Assembly (NCBI GenBank): GCA_029531795.1
Contig: JAPEIS010000006.1
Location: 2,604,001 to 2,668,000 of the forward strand
Reading direction: 5' to 3'
DNA length: 64,000 nt
From: Sclerotinia nivalis
Lineage: Eukaryota; Ascomycota; Leotiomycetes; Helotiales; Sclerotiniaceae
Shown: positions 48,555-60,135 of the stretch, piece after piece
How the letters are laid out: each line of letters begins with the position of its first letter
Numbering within the stretch: position 1 is the stretch's first letter
The notes under the pieces: model-generated
Database searches by the model: none
What the model was told of the DNA's origin: nothing
Seen by the model: the letters and a program-made list of their open reading frames with translations, nothing else
Made by a program: the position numbers and the translations under genes

Positions 48555-48942
48555 GTACTTTTATATGGCACAGGCGTAATTATACCGCAAAGTAAGGTCT
48601 GTGTTTGGATTGATCCAGTCTAGCACGCTTGGTCTCGGTGAGCCGTAGTGACGGACTTTTTTTTCTCTTGATCTAGACACACACACGTGATTAAAATACG
48701 GTTCCTCACATATGAACGTAGCTAAAGTGCTTTTAAGAAAGATTTCTTAGCATAAGTTCTTAATATTTACAATGAAAAGCTCATTTCCTCCTTTACTTAT
48801 CAATCGCCATATTTTTCCGAAACTCCCCTGTCTATCTGCAACCAAGGCTCTTTACCCATTTCGATTTCTCCGTGTCTCATTCCGAAACCACTCGGACACA
48901 CGATAAGCACCCCAGGTATATACATATGTTCCTAGAGTAACA

Positions 48943-50142
48943 ATGGCCGAGCGAAAGAAGATGGCGGCTTTCCAGAAGCCCAAACAACCTCGACGAGCAT
49001 TACTGCCGAACATCTCTCAGCTTACTAGCCATGAAAGTATGAATGGCATCCCCATGATATTGGATACTTTAGTGCTCAATGCAGGCAATGATACTGCCGA
49101 CTGGCAACATCTATACTTAAAATCCAGACTTCTAAATACGAAACTTCGATCGGAGCATCGACGCGAACGCGATAGACTTATCAAGGAGAAGTTGGCAATG
49201 CGCAGAGCTATCAAGGATCTTCGTGTCACATTATCTCAGTCTCAGCGTAACAACTCAAAGTTGCTAGCTGCGGAATGGTCATTTTCGCGGAAGGAGATAG
49301 ATCGTCTAAAGCAGCAGGTGTCTGGTTTGCAGAGCGATAATTTGAATTATAGCAGTCGCGTGGAAGATCTAACCTCCAGCCTCGAAAAAGTGTCACTACA
49401 GTTATCAGAAGAGACAAAGGCTAATACTCAGGCGCAAAAATATCATGAAGAGATGAGCGCGAAGACAGAAGATCTGCACAAAAAATGGATCGAGCTAGAT
49501 GGTAAACTTACTAGTTTTTGGCGAGAGAAGCAGAAACTACGCGATGCACTTTTAAAGAGCTATGACGAAATCTATGGTCTAAATCATGTGCTTGAAGTGT
49601 ACAGCGTAGTAGTCGAAAGCATTATGAACAGAAAGAGAGAATGGAGCAAACCTCGTCAACAACGCGATAGGAACATCATCATTAGAGGGCATGAGATTGC
49701 GCATGGAGGAACGTAAGTTACTCTATTCTATCTAATATGCCCAAGATATGAGTACTGACATGTTCAAAGGTGCCTCGCAGACGCTTACCAAATCATGTCT
49801 ACTAGCAACAATGACCTGGGATGGTACGAAGAACATTATGGAACAACTCCCGAGATTGTTTTGAAGTTTGAAACCAGTGAAGCATTTTTGGAGCTTATCA
49901 ATATGCGATACGAGATCTACCGCTACAAAAAGCATGTTAAAACGGCCGCTGATGGATTTGAAGAGGATTTCCAAAAACTGTTGGAGATGATTCTGGTGCA
50001 GCAGAAAAGTATAACTGCCGAATCTGTGCAAAGACTTCTTGTAGGAGACCACCCTACCACTTCGAGACGTATCTATTCTAAGCTTTGCGTTCTATGGGAA
50101 AGTGGGATGAAACAAGGACTGCAGGCAATTCGAAAACAATAG
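48943..50142 (+). CDS. GN-x-x-AHGG family member 4 (coiled coil plus C-terminal module)
   Basis: Exons 48943-49712 and 49770-50142, joined across a 57-nt intron, encode 380 aa. The intron interrupts the Thr codon directly after HGG. The N-terminus is basic. Coiled coil covers about 70-215. The module follows: IMNRKREWSKP, RGHEIAHGGTCLADAYQI, LGWYEEHYGTTPEIV, FLELINMRYEIYRYK, FEEDFQKLLEMI and KLCVLWESG. The gene is intact and its exon-intron layout matches the members at 58.4 and 61.2 kb (split exactly at HGG|T/N-C), showing that these are paralogues by duplication. No catalytic motif is recognised. The retrotransposon begins only about 50 bp after its stop. Confidence 0.72.
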
Positions 50143-50240
50143 TGTACTGGTTTTATATCATTCTTGATTTTATATATTAATTATATTGTCACGGGTAATC
50201 ACGTGTTACCTAATCATATGAATGGTGATCTACGGCCACT

Positions 50241-51899
50241 ATGTCCTTTACGATAAACTCATACAACCACTCTGGAATTGAATTTTTCGAAAAACGCGTT
50301 TATTATCGCGTTTTATTGATCAATCGATCGTTCTTATCATCTATAGGATTTAAAAACGAAACTTTTCAGCCCCGGCAGGCGCTGTACGGACGCGTTTCCG
50401 CCACCATGCCTCCCGCCCCCTCGACCCCCTCCCTCTCCCAAGCCCTCATTAATACAGTTAATACTGCTACTAATAAAGCAAATGAAGGTCAACAGATTTT
50501 TAGCCCCATCGCTTCGCTATGGGACGACTATCTCAATACCGAAGCAGTTCGGGCTCTCCCTGCTCGACTTCGAAAACCCTTGATTGCGCTATGTACCGAT
50601 ATCTCTCTTACAGCAAACAAGCACTTCGATACGTTTATCAATGGATCTCATCCTCCTCGATCTACCAAACCTTCTACCAAAATTTCTGTCAATCCCTTTG
50701 GCCCTGATGTACAAACCTCTCAACCAGTACTCGCGCCTAAAACCGCTAAACCTATAAAAGCCCCTGCTACAGTCCAATATCTCAAGGATTCCACCTATGC
50801 TCAAAAGGCTGCGACTCCTTTACCACCAATTATACAATCTACAAACCCAAAAACTGGGAACTGAACCGGATCTCAACCCAAAACTCAATCTCAAATCTCA
50901 CACAAAACTGATACTCGCCTTTTTGTTCGAATTGGACTCGACCATCCAGCTCGAAAAGCCGGTTCCTTCGCTGTACTTAGTGCATTGAAAGGACAATTAG
51001 GAAACGATGCTAAACTTTTGAAAGAAGTCCAAACAATAAATACTGGGTTCGCACTATGTACAAACTCTCTAGCGAACTTAACAACTTTAGAAAACCTTTC
51101 AAATATAATCGAAAAAGTATTCGAAACCTGCAAAATCGAACGACAACAATCATGGATTACCTATCGATTGAATTACATTCCACGAACCGTCATAACTCTG
51201 GGAGACTCACAACAATTGATCATCATCCCAGTCGAATCGGAAACCATACTCGACGCTATCATCGATAATACAGGACAACAAGCGATCCAAGCAATTGAAT
51301 CTACACAAAGCAAAGAATCCGGATTGTATAATTCTACTTGGTTCTTGAGTTTTCCAGCTTTGCAACATACAGCCCTTCCCAAGAACCTTCGGATTCTAGG
51401 AACTACAATTAACATTTCCCAAATCGTCTTCAAACCCAAGATAATCCAATGTACTCGATGCTTTCAATGGCACAATACTCGAGCTTGCTCTCGTCCAGAA
51501 AGATGCCGAATCTGTAGCACAACCGAACATACAGAAAAGAATCATTCAACCCGATGCAATACAACCCATGCTTGCCCAGCGAGGTGCCTACATTGTGGAG
51601 GCCCCCATCCTGCAGACGATCTACATTGCCCCCTTCGTCTTACTTACAAAGGCCCCAAAAGCAAATCGGAAAAACAAGCTATTCAGAAAACCTCAAAAGA
51701 AGCTAGGGTTAGAGCTTGTGCTAATGCAAAATGCTCTCGAACCCCAAAAGCCGATTCCCCTATGGAAGAACCTATTGCTCCTTCAACTCCAATCCGAACT
51801 CCTTCGATATTATCTTTATTGATACCATCCCCTTCTAATCTTTCTAATCGTTTCATAACATTAGAAGCTCCTCCTCTTCCAATTCCTTTTAATGTATAA
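50241..51899 (+). pseudogene. LINE ORF1, Gag-like nucleic-acid-binding protein with one stop
   Basis: One reading frame of 552 codons interrupted by a single in-frame TGA at 50862-50864; both sides are in the same phase. CGA-to-TGA is the kind of change RIP makes. A later Met at 50406 (MPPAPSTPSLSQ) may be the real start. Downstream of the stop comes the conserved RLFVRIGLDHPARKAGSFAV region, then three CCHC-like knuckles around residues 408-470 (CTRCFQWHNTRAC; CRICSTTEHTEKNHSTRC; CLHCGGPHPADDLHC). The ORF ends with TAA overlapping the ORF2 start in the string ATGTATAA. Confidence 0.85.
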
Positions 51900-54800
51900 T
51901 CCTAAATTATCTTCTAAACCATTGACCATTTTACAAGCTAATGTAGCTAAAAACGCTACTTTACACGAATTAGCACTTTCCTTAACCAATGATTCTTGTA
52001 TTGATATAATTCTGATTCAAGAACCTTATACATTCTCAGATATCTCACACCGAATCACTAAATCCCATCCTGCTTATGAAACTTTCACACCATTCGACAA
52101 CTGGGAAACCCGGCCTCGTGTGATGTCTTATACCCGGAAAAATGCAGGCATTCGAGCTAGTCAGCTCCGGCCTGTATCCTCCCGGGATTTATTATTTTTA
52201 CAAATTCAATCTTTAACTGGTTCTATTCTTACAATCATTAATATTTATAATGCTCCTAGAGGTTGTACAAATGAAAACCAAGCAATACAAACTCTCTTTG
52301 ATTTACCTTCGAATATTTTAAATTCTACACTTCTTGCAGGGGATCTAAACCTTCATCATTCGAGATGGAATCCCTTTTGTTCTTCACATTCAAATTCTGC
52401 AGAATCTTTTACAATCTGGCTAAATACAAATTCTTTCAATTTTCTTTCTACAATCGGTGAACCTACCTACAATTTGGGCAACGTTCTCGATTTAGTTTTT
52501 CTTTCAGGATCATATACAGCCAATACAACTTCTGCACCGCATTTGGATACAACTTCCGATCATCGATCCTTATTGACAACTTTGAATTGGAATACAAGGT
52601 TTCAGGACCCGATTCAAAGACTCCGAATCAATACATTAGACGAAAAACTCTTCTCTATTTTACTAACAGAGAATCTATTGAATCTAAATCTACTAGCTCT
52701 GAACACGACCACAGATCTTGATAAATTAGCTTTAGATATCACTCAAGCTCTACAATCAGCATACACAGGATCAGCTCAAAGATCACTCGGCCGAAATACA
52801 GGTCAACCATGGTGGAACGAGACCTGCCGGACAGCTGTTCAAGAAAACCGAACGAACAACTCTTCAGAATCAAAACAAAATCTTCGAAAGGTTGTCAAAA
52901 AAGCGAAAAAGGAATTCTGGCTCTCTAAGCTTGATTCAGTCAAGGAAATAAAAGATGTCTTTAAAATGACAAAATGGCATCAATCAGCTGGAACATATCG
53001 AACTCCTCCTTTAGTAGATCCTTTAGATCATTCTCTTGCTACAACAATTCAAACTAAAAGAGATCTACTCATCAATAATCTGCTAACCAATACAGCTGAA
53101 GTTAACGATATCCCATTTGATTCGCCTTCAACTTCCATTCGTTCAATTGCCTTTCCTGCTATCACAATTCAGGATATTCAAACTGCTATCCTTCGTACGG
53201 GTAATACAGCTCCAGGAATAGACGAGATCCCTACCAAGATCCTACAGTTAGCATGGCCACTGATCGAACCATATATCTTACAACTCTTTCAAAAATGCCT
53301 CGAAATAGGTCACCATCCTAAATGCTTCCGATCAGCGATTGTAGCCATCGTTCCGAAACCGAACAAATCAGATCGCACAAGTCCTAGATCTTATAGACCA
53401 ATAGCCCTGCTCTCAGTATTAGGAAAAGGTCTCGAACGTTTGATTGCAAAGAAGATGTCCTGGATTGCTATAACCCTCAAAGTACTAGCCAAGCAACAAT
53501 TCGGAGCACTTCCCCTGCGTTCATCAGTCGATCTCACAACTTGCCTTACACATGATGTAGAAATGGCTTTGAATTCAGGTTCTAAAGCTACTTTATTAAC
53601 TATGGATATCAAAGGTGCTTTTGATGCTGTTCTCCCAGGACGCTTAGTTCGTCGACTCAGAGAACAAGGATGGCCTGATAATCTAGTTCGATGGATTCAA
53701 TCGTTCTCTACAAATCGATCAATTCGTATTCGGCTTGATGGCGAAACAGGGCCCAGTACTAGTATTGGATATGGTTTGCCACAAGGCTCTCCAATTTCGC
53801 CTATCCTTTTCATGTTTTATATAGCTCCTTTGTTTTGGTTAGGCAATCCTATTCGAAGATTTGGATATGCAGACGATATTGCATTAGTAGCTTTTTCTTC
53901 AAGTTTACAATCTAATTGTGATCAATTACGATCTGAAATGCTGAAAGCTCTGAATTGGGGCAAATCTGAAGGAATCACTTTCGACCCTAAGAAGTCTGAA
54001 CTGATTCACTTCTTCAGAGGCTCCAGGAAAGGTATCGAAAGCCCTATTATTCATACAGAAAATCTTTCAATAATGGAGAAACCAGGCCCATTGAGATGGT
54101 TGGGGGTTTACTTCGATAGGGAACTGAGTTTCAAACCTCATGTCCAGGTCCTTTCAACTAAGGCTCTCACAATTGCGAATGCAGTGCGTTCGCTTGGAAG
54201 GACAACCCGAGGCATCCCATCAATTTTGCTTCAAAGAGCGATTACAGCCTGTGTTCTGAAGAAATGCTACTTTGCAGCCGAAACCTGGTGGCCTGGCCGA
54301 ACTAGGAAACGAGGCCTAAACCTCACAATCTCGAATCAAGTGGATGGACATTTGAAGCTTTTGAATAAGATTGTGCTAATTAGCGCTCGAGCAATCCTCC
54401 CCGTATTCCGTACAACTAACACTGCTGCCTTATACAAGGAATCAAATCTGATGCCCCCTGAAATAGAGCTCAATCTGATATCCCAAAGTTTCGCGGCCCG
54501 AACAGCTCGGCTTGACCCTAAACACCCCCTCCGAATCCGAACCAAAAACATCCTAGCTAAAGCTGGTATCAGAACTGCCGAATCAAGGTTTTCAAGAATT
54601 ATCCTAACTCTTCCAAAAGCTGAATATATCAATCCAATTGCTCTTCCCCCTTGGAGGAACAAAGAACCGCGTATTATCACAGAAACCCGGATCGGTGGCC
54701 CTCTCGGTCGTTCGAAGGAACGAGCAGCTAAGGATTTCGAAAGGTTTATATCTACGATTCCAAAAAGTGATTTGCAAGTCTTCTCCGATGGTTCGAAAAG

Positions 54801-55677
54801 CGAAGCTCTGGATGGTGCTACAGGAGGTGGATCAGTGATTTATCAATACAATCTGCAAGTGGATCGACAGGCTTTCTCACTAGGCTGTAATGCTGAAGTC
54901 TTCGATGCCGAAGCAGCTGCAGCTTTGAAAGGTGCTCAAGCAGCAATACAGCTACCCTCAGCTAGGTTCGCTACAGACCTCTGGGTTTTCTTGGATAACC
55001 TAGAGGTTGCTATGCGATTAGGCTCTCATTCCACTGGATCCTCTCAATCTGTATTTGAAGAATTCTGCGAACTAGCTACAGCTTGGCCTCTCAGGCCCCG
55101 CTTGCCACATACCCGCCCTGGTTCAATTCGAATCCGATGGGTTCCTGGGCATCTAAATATCCCCGGAAATGAAGCAGCGGACAAAGCAGCTAAAGAGGGA
55201 GCAGCACTCCCATCCCCACCTGATCCTATTTGCACTTTTGCCTCTTTGAAAAGGATCGCTAAATCGAATGCTAAATTAGCAAGATCAAAGCTATGGACAA
55301 TCACAGCACCATTAAGCTATAATGATCTTTTTATAATTTACAATAACAAATCGATTATGCTTTCTTTTGATCGAACGATACTAGGATATATCCTAGCAGC
55401 CAGATCTCAACACGGCGATTTCGCAGCGTATCACGACCGCTTCAATCACGAAGATGCTTATATGCTATGCTCATGTGGGAAAAGAAAATCCCCTCTTCAT
55501 TTTTACTTTTGTAAAATTGGAAATGCTCAAAAAACCCTTTCAAAGTTACCACCATCTGAAGCCATCCCCTATCTTTTGGGAAGTATAAAAGGAACAACGA
55601 AACTAACAGTTTGGCTCAAATCTACAAGGTTCTATCAGGATATATGTCCTCGATTCCCTATACAATTTATTGATTGA
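51892..55677 (+). CDS. LINE ORF2: endonuclease, reverse transcriptase, RNase H
   Basis: An uninterrupted 1261-aa frame. Residues 1-230 are an AP-type endonuclease (LQANVAKN at the start, LIQEP with the Glu, AGDLNLHHSRWNP, and TSDHRSLLT near the end). The reverse transcriptase spans about 430-720 (PKPNKSDRTSPRSYRPIALL, LLTMDIKGAFDAV, GLPQGSPISPILF and the catalytic FGYADDIAL). RNase H lies at about 960-1110 (FSDGSKSE, the Glu in AEVFDAEAAAALKGA, WVFLDNLEVA, and WVPGHLNIPGNEAADKAA). The C-terminal CSCGKRKSPLHFYFC resembles a Cys/His finger. All catalytic residues appear present, so it may encode active enzymes. It overlaps ORF1 by 8 nt, which suggests reinitiation after termination. Confidence 0.95.
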   Translation: MYNPKLSSKPLTILQANVAKNATLHELALSLTNDSCIDIILIQEPYTFSDISHRITKSHPAYETFTPFDNWETRPRVMSYTRKNAGIRASQLRPVSSRDLLFLQIQSLTGSILTIINIYNAPRGCTNENQAIQTLFDLPSNILNSTLLAGDLNLHHSRWNPFCSSHSNSAESFTIWLNTNSFNFLSTIGEPTYNLGNVLDLVFLSGSYTANTTSAPHLDTTSDHRSLLTTLNWNTRFQDPIQRLRINTLDEKLFSILLTENLLNLNLLALNTTTDLDKLALDITQALQSAYTGSAQRSLGRNTGQPWWNETCRTAVQENRTNNSSESKQNLRKVVKKAKKEFWLSKLDSVKEIKDVFKMTKWHQSAGTYRTPPLVDPLDHSLATTIQTKRDLLINNLLTNTAEVNDIPFDSPSTSIRSIAFPAITIQDIQTAILRTGNTAPGIDEIPTKILQLAWPLIEPYILQLFQKCLEIGHHPKCFRSAIVAIVPKPNKSDRTSPRSYRPIALLSVLGKGLERLIAKKMSWIAITLKVLAKQQFGALPLRSSVDLTTCLTHDVEMALNSGSKATLLTMDIKGAFDAVLPGRLVRRLREQGWPDNLVRWIQSFSTNRSIRIRLDGETGPSTSIGYGLPQGSPISPILFMFYIAPLFWLGNPIRRFGYADDIALVAFSSSLQSNCDQLRSEMLKALNWGKSEGITFDPKKSELIHFFRGSRKGIESPIIHTENLSIMEKPGPLRWLGVYFDRELSFKPHVQVLSTKALTIANAVRSLGRTTRGIPSILLQRAITACVLKKCYFAAETWWPGRTRKRGLNLTISNQVDGHLKLLNKIVLISARAILPVFRTTNTAALYKESNLMPPEIELNLISQSFAARTARLDPKHPLRIRTKNILAKAGIRTAESRFSRIILTLPKAEYINPIALPPWRNKEPRIITETRIGGPLGRSKERAAKDFERFISTIPKSDLQVFSDGSKSEALDGATGGGSVIYQYNLQVDRQAFSLGCNAEVFDAEAAAALKGAQAAIQLPSARFATDLWVFLDNLEVAMRLGSHSTGSSQSVFEEFCELATAWPLRPRLPHTRPGSIRIRWVPGHLNIPGNEAADKAAKEGAALPSPPDPICTFASLKRIAKSNAKLARSKLWTITAPLSYNDLFIIYNNKSIMLSFDRTILGYILAARSQHGDFAAYHDRFNHEDAYMLCSCGKRKSPLHFYFCKIGNAQKTLSKLPPSEAIPYLLGSIKGTTKLTVWLKSTRFYQDICPRFPIQFID

Positions 55678-56054
55678 AGGATTGTTTTGATTTTTATTTT
55701 TATTTTTATTTTATGTTATTTTTTTGGATTTTCTTTGTATAAGGCGTTGGGTTTTGGTTCGGAAAGATTGAGTTTGTATAAACTTTAAAAAAAAAAAAAA
55801 ATCTTTATATTAACAAAACCATATTAAAAAGCTCGATTGCGATGACGAAGGAGAGGAGATCAGGAATCGAGGGATCTAACTGTATTATAGAGGACAGCTG
55901 AAATATCTACCCAAGGGATTAACTCAATACGCAACGGCAATCATGTAAACCCTGCTGAAGCATTTAGCATATATAATACTAGTAAATTTAGATTAGCTAG
56001 TTAGAAACCCAGGGGCCTTCCTCCCCTGACGTCCTTTGTCCCAATTGGGAATTT

Positions 56055-56080
56055 GAGGCCTGTGCTTCGCACAGAGCCTC
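56055..56080. other. Perfect-stem hairpin in LINE-associated spacer
   Basis: GAGGC, CTGTGC, loop TTC, GCACAG, bulged A, GCCTC form an 11-bp stem. The RIP-mutated copy at about 57263-57288 has a broken stem. It may be a processing or binding element of the retroelement RNA, or simply chance structure. Confidence 0.4.
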
Positions 56081-56112
56081 GGACGAAAAATATCACACAC
56101 ACACACACACAA

Positions 56113-57332
56113 ATGTCCTTTACGATAGCAGCTGCAGCTCTGAAAGGTGCTCAAACAGCGATTCAACTACCCTCAGCTAGATTTGCTACAGACCTTTGGG
56201 TTTTCTTGGATAATCTGGAGGTTGCTATACGTTTAGGTTTTCATTCGACTGGATCCTTTCAATTTGTATTCGAAGAATTCTGCAAGTTAGTTATAGCTTG
56301 GCCCCTCAGACCTTGCTTGCTATATACCCGCCCTAGTTCAATTCGAATTCGATGGGTTCCTGGGCACCTAGATATCCCCGGAAACGAAACAGTGGATAAA
56401 GTAGCTAAAAAGGGAACAGCATTTCCATCTCTATCTGATCCTATTTGTACTTTCGCCTCCTTAAAAAGGATTGTTAAATCGAATACTAAATTAGCAAGAT
56501 CAAAGTTATAGATAATCATAGCATTATTAAGTTACAATGATCTTTTTATAATTTATAGCAATCAATCGATCATACTTTCTTTTGAACAAATGATATTAAG
56601 ACATATTCTGGTAGCTAGATTTCAATATAGCGATTTCGCAGTATATCATAATCGATTCAATCACAAAGACCTCTATATCTTATATTCATATAGAAAAAGA
56701 AAATCCCCTCTTTATTTTTACTTTTGTAAAATTGGAAATACTCAAAAGACCTTTTCGAAGTTGCTGTTATCTGAAGTTATCCCCTATCTCTTAGGAAGTA
56801 TAAAAAGAGCAACGAAATTAGCAGTTTGATTTAAATCTATAAAGTTCTATCAGGATATATGTTTTCGATTCCTTATGTAATTTATTGATTGAAAGATTAC
56901 TTTGATTTTTATTTTTATTTTTATTTTATTTTTGGGTTCTTTTTATATAAAACGTTAGATTTTGATTCGGAAAGATTAAGCTTATATAAACTTTAAAAAA
57001 AAAAAAAAAACTTTATATTAACAAAATATATTAAAAAACTCGATTGCGATAACGAAGGAAAGGAGATCAGGAATCGAAGGATCTAATTGCATTGTAAAGG
57101 ATAGTTGAAATATCTATTTAAAGGATTAACTCAATATGTAATAACAATCATATAAATCTTGTTGAAGCATTTAGTATATATAATATTAGTAAACTTAGAT
57201 TAGCTAATTAGAAACCCAGGGACCTTTCTCCCCTGGTGTCCTTTATCCCAATTGGGAATTTGAGATCTGTGCTTCGTACAGAGCCTCGGACGAAAAATAT
57301 CACACACATATACACACATATCCTTTACGATA
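56113..57332 (+). mobile_element. RIP-mutated, internally deleted LINE copy in tandem
   Basis: From about 56128 the sequence repeats the LINE from 54914 onward (RNase H, 3' end, A-run at 56995-57010 and the next 310 bp) with an offset near 1.21 kb. Differences are dominated by C-to-T and G-to-A changes, for example TGG to TAG in the RNase H region at about 56510. The first 15 bases, ATGTCCTTTACGATA, equal the start of ORF1 (50241-50255), so the copy is an ORF1 head joined directly to the RNase H segment. The tail again ends with a variant of the same 15-mer (57318-57332). Confidence 0.8.
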
Positions 57333-58290
57333 TTATTACTTCATTTATGATCATTATATTCTTTCTTATAGTTCAGGCCTTTCTAGGCATTATCGATTCT
57401 AGGCTTTATCGATTTCTATTAATCAATCTAGCTAGACTTTGTCGATCACGATGATCGTCAACCCCCTCATGATATACTAAATATCGAAGCCTAACTCAAA
57501 ATGATGTATCTCGTCAACTAGATAACATCCATTTTATCTATATAAATCAGCCCTTGATCCATATGATCAAAGGCAAGTCATTCAATTCAATCATTTAACT
57601 CTATCACTTCAATATAACCATCTTCTCCCCGATCCCTTCAACGTGCTCTGTGATCATACTATCTCGTGATATATATATATATATAATACATTCTAAAATA
57701 CCCAAAAAAATAATTAAAGGTAAAGATATCTTAAAGGTAGAAGAATCAATCAATGAAGTTATTCTTTTTTTTATCAATAATCCAATTAATCATAGTATAA
57801 AGTGTCTTAACAATAAGCTCTATATTTGTACTAATATTTTGACGATGGTTATACGTTCTAATCACCAACTTAAATACAATCATATTTAATGATTCTTTAT
57901 ACTCAAGAATTGATTTATAATTTTTCAGCTCAACGTCTTTTTCTTTACTCTAAAAATAATCTTTCAATCATAAAATAATAATTTAAGCTATTATAGTATG
58001 CTAGACGTTTGTTAAAGTATCTTCTGTGATGTCTACTATTATATTTCTATCTTTTTACGATAAAAAGACTTGAGAACACGGAAAATTCACTTTGCTATAA
58101 ATATAACGATTTATATGATTCTATTAATGGTCGGCAAATAGTATACCCGGAGCGAATTACAGTATACATAAAGCAACCGTATTGAATCTTATATTTCTCG
58201 CTTAGCTTGCTTGTATAAGATAGATCACTTCAGCGTCTCATAGAATACCTATTAAGAATTCCTCTAACACATCAACATATATCCTGGCAT
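57333..58290. other. AT-rich decayed repeat DNA
   Basis: No gene is seen. The part at 57375-57520 resembles the retroelement-like remnant at 15.6-15.7 kb; the remainder is AT-rich. Confidence 0.5.
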
Positions 58291-58368
58291 TTGAATACGA
58301 CGGAGAAACTGTATCGCATCTACACAACACGGAACCAAGGCTTACAGAATCTTCCTCTAAAATCTAAA

Positions 58369-60135
58369 ATGTCGTACACAAACGCACCAAATAGCACCCA
58401 GCGCACATCTCAAGATGTCACTCCAAAAATACCCACTAAAACGTCCGAGACCCTAATGGTTGATCAATTAAGAAAGCCTATTGGCGAATTAATTTGGGAA
58501 AATAGAATACTTCGCACCGTGATCAAGGAATTGGAGATAGCCAACACGGAGGCTGGAGTTGAAAAAAGATTGACTAAGACCAGGATTAGCATATTCGAAA
58601 AGATAGATGCCAGTTATCATTTGCACTTCACTGATGCTCAGAGAAAACTTATGAAGGCATGGATAGCACAAAGCACTGAGATCAGCCGAAATAGGGTGAA
58701 TTTTGATGCTAGTGGCGCGGATGTTGATCGAGAGGTAAGTCATTCCCGATATGTGTTTTATCCACAGCGATGTTAATGGTCTTGGGCAGGTCTACGAATG
58801 CTCGATAAAGTCATGGCAGGATTTATACACCAGACAGGACAATATGGAGATAATTCTTTCCTTGTTGGTAATGGCCCAGCAAACGGCAGACGAGCTGTTA
58901 GCAAAAACAGACAAAGTAACTGAACTTGAGTCCGAGATCACCGGACACGAAAAAAAGCTGAAGGTGCAAAATAACGTTGTTGCAAGCATACAGGAAAGGG
59001 AAAAGATTTCAGCTGCTGAAATGAGTATCAGGCATGAGAAAGAACTGAAGGAACAGAAAGACATCATCGCAGTTTTGAAGGAAAATGAAAAGATCTTAGC
59101 GGCTGAGACAAAAAGCAAGTACGAGAAGATGCTGGAGGAGCAAGCTAACACTGTCGCCGACATTGAAAAAAGTGAAAAGATGGCAGTGGCGGAGACGAAG
59201 AGCAGATATGAAAAGAAAGTGAAGGAGCAATGCGAAATTATTGCCAATCTCAAAGAGAAAGGAAAATCATCGATGTCTCAAGCGAAGAGTAAATATGAGG
59301 AGAAGCTAAAAGAACAAAGTAGCATTATCGCCAAACTAGAAGAAGAAAAAGTAGCATCAGCAGCCGAAATGGAAGGGGTGCTTCGGGAACTAGCTGCTCA
59401 CAGTGAGATTTCCGTCAGCATTTTAAGCCGAAAGAGAGAGTTGATGAAACCATTCGAAAGTCGAAACGATCATGTGATTGAAACAGGCAACGTCTCAGCA
59501 CATGGTGGAACGTAAGTCAATACTACCCCAATAGCCTTTGGTCTCACATGCTAATATTGATCTAGCTGTCTCGCCGACGTCTTTCGAATCAAGTCCAATG
59601 CTGATTTCGATGATTCTCCATGGTTCAAGGAGCAATACGGCGTGTCTATAGACACAGTCGAAAGGTTTGGAGGAAGCGCTGCATTTGCAAAGCTTGTGAA
59701 TATGCGATATGACATGTACAGCTGCAAGACAGAGCAACGAACCACTACTTCGGAATTCGAAAGGGGATTTCAGGATTTACTGATCGGAGGTCTGGAGAAA
59801 GACACAAAAATAACACCAGAGTCAATTGATGGCTTCCTTCTTAAGAGTAAAAAGGGAAAGGAAACATTTCAGAAGTTGTGTAGTATCTGGGATACCGCCA
59901 GAGCGTCAGAAAGAAAACGGTTCCAAGAGAGCAGAGATCCGTAAGTGCCTTGATATTCATACTTCTAACAATACTGACTAGTGATAGGAAAAAAAGATCG
60001 TTTTTTGGAGGAAGCATAAAATCCAATACTTCACTTTGGACCGGAGATACGCCGAGAAGAAGTAGGCTTGACAAGATTGAGGAATATAGAAAAGATATTC
60101 TCTCCTCTGCGAAGGATGCTATACCCTGGCGCTAA
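58369..60135 (+). CDS. GN-x-x-AHGG family member 5 (four exons)
   Basis: Exons 58369-58734, 58790-59511, 59566-59940 and 59988-60135, all in frame, encode about 536 aa; a Met 26 codons upstream (58291) is possible. Exon 2 is a striking coiled coil made of about six repeats of roughly 26-30 residues (KSKYEKMLEEQANTVADIE-like). The module reads SILSRKRELMKPF, ETGNVSAHGGTCLADVFRI (the intron again falls after HGG), SPWFKEQYGVSIDTV, FAKLVNMRYDMYSCK, FERGFQDLLIGGL and TFQKLCSIWDTA. A basic fourth exon (KKRSFFGGSIKSNTS) has a counterpart in the pseudogene at 61.2 kb but not at 48.9 kb. Function unknown. Confidence 0.75.

Larger units (their letters stand above)
50196..55801 (+). mobile_element. Near-complete non-LTR retrotransposon (LINE, Tad/I-like) with poly(A) tail
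   Basis: The element carries ORF1 with zinc knuckles and ORF2 with endonuclease, reverse transcriptase and RNase H, in that order, and ends near an A-run at 55787-55801. The right boundary is ambiguous because the sequence after the A-run is repeated downstream (see 56113-57332). The 5' limit is set at TGTCACGGGTAATCACGTG, related to remnants at 15.5 kb; no clear target-site duplication was found. Few disabling mutations suggest recent activity in a genome that otherwise shows RIP. Confidence 0.85.
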
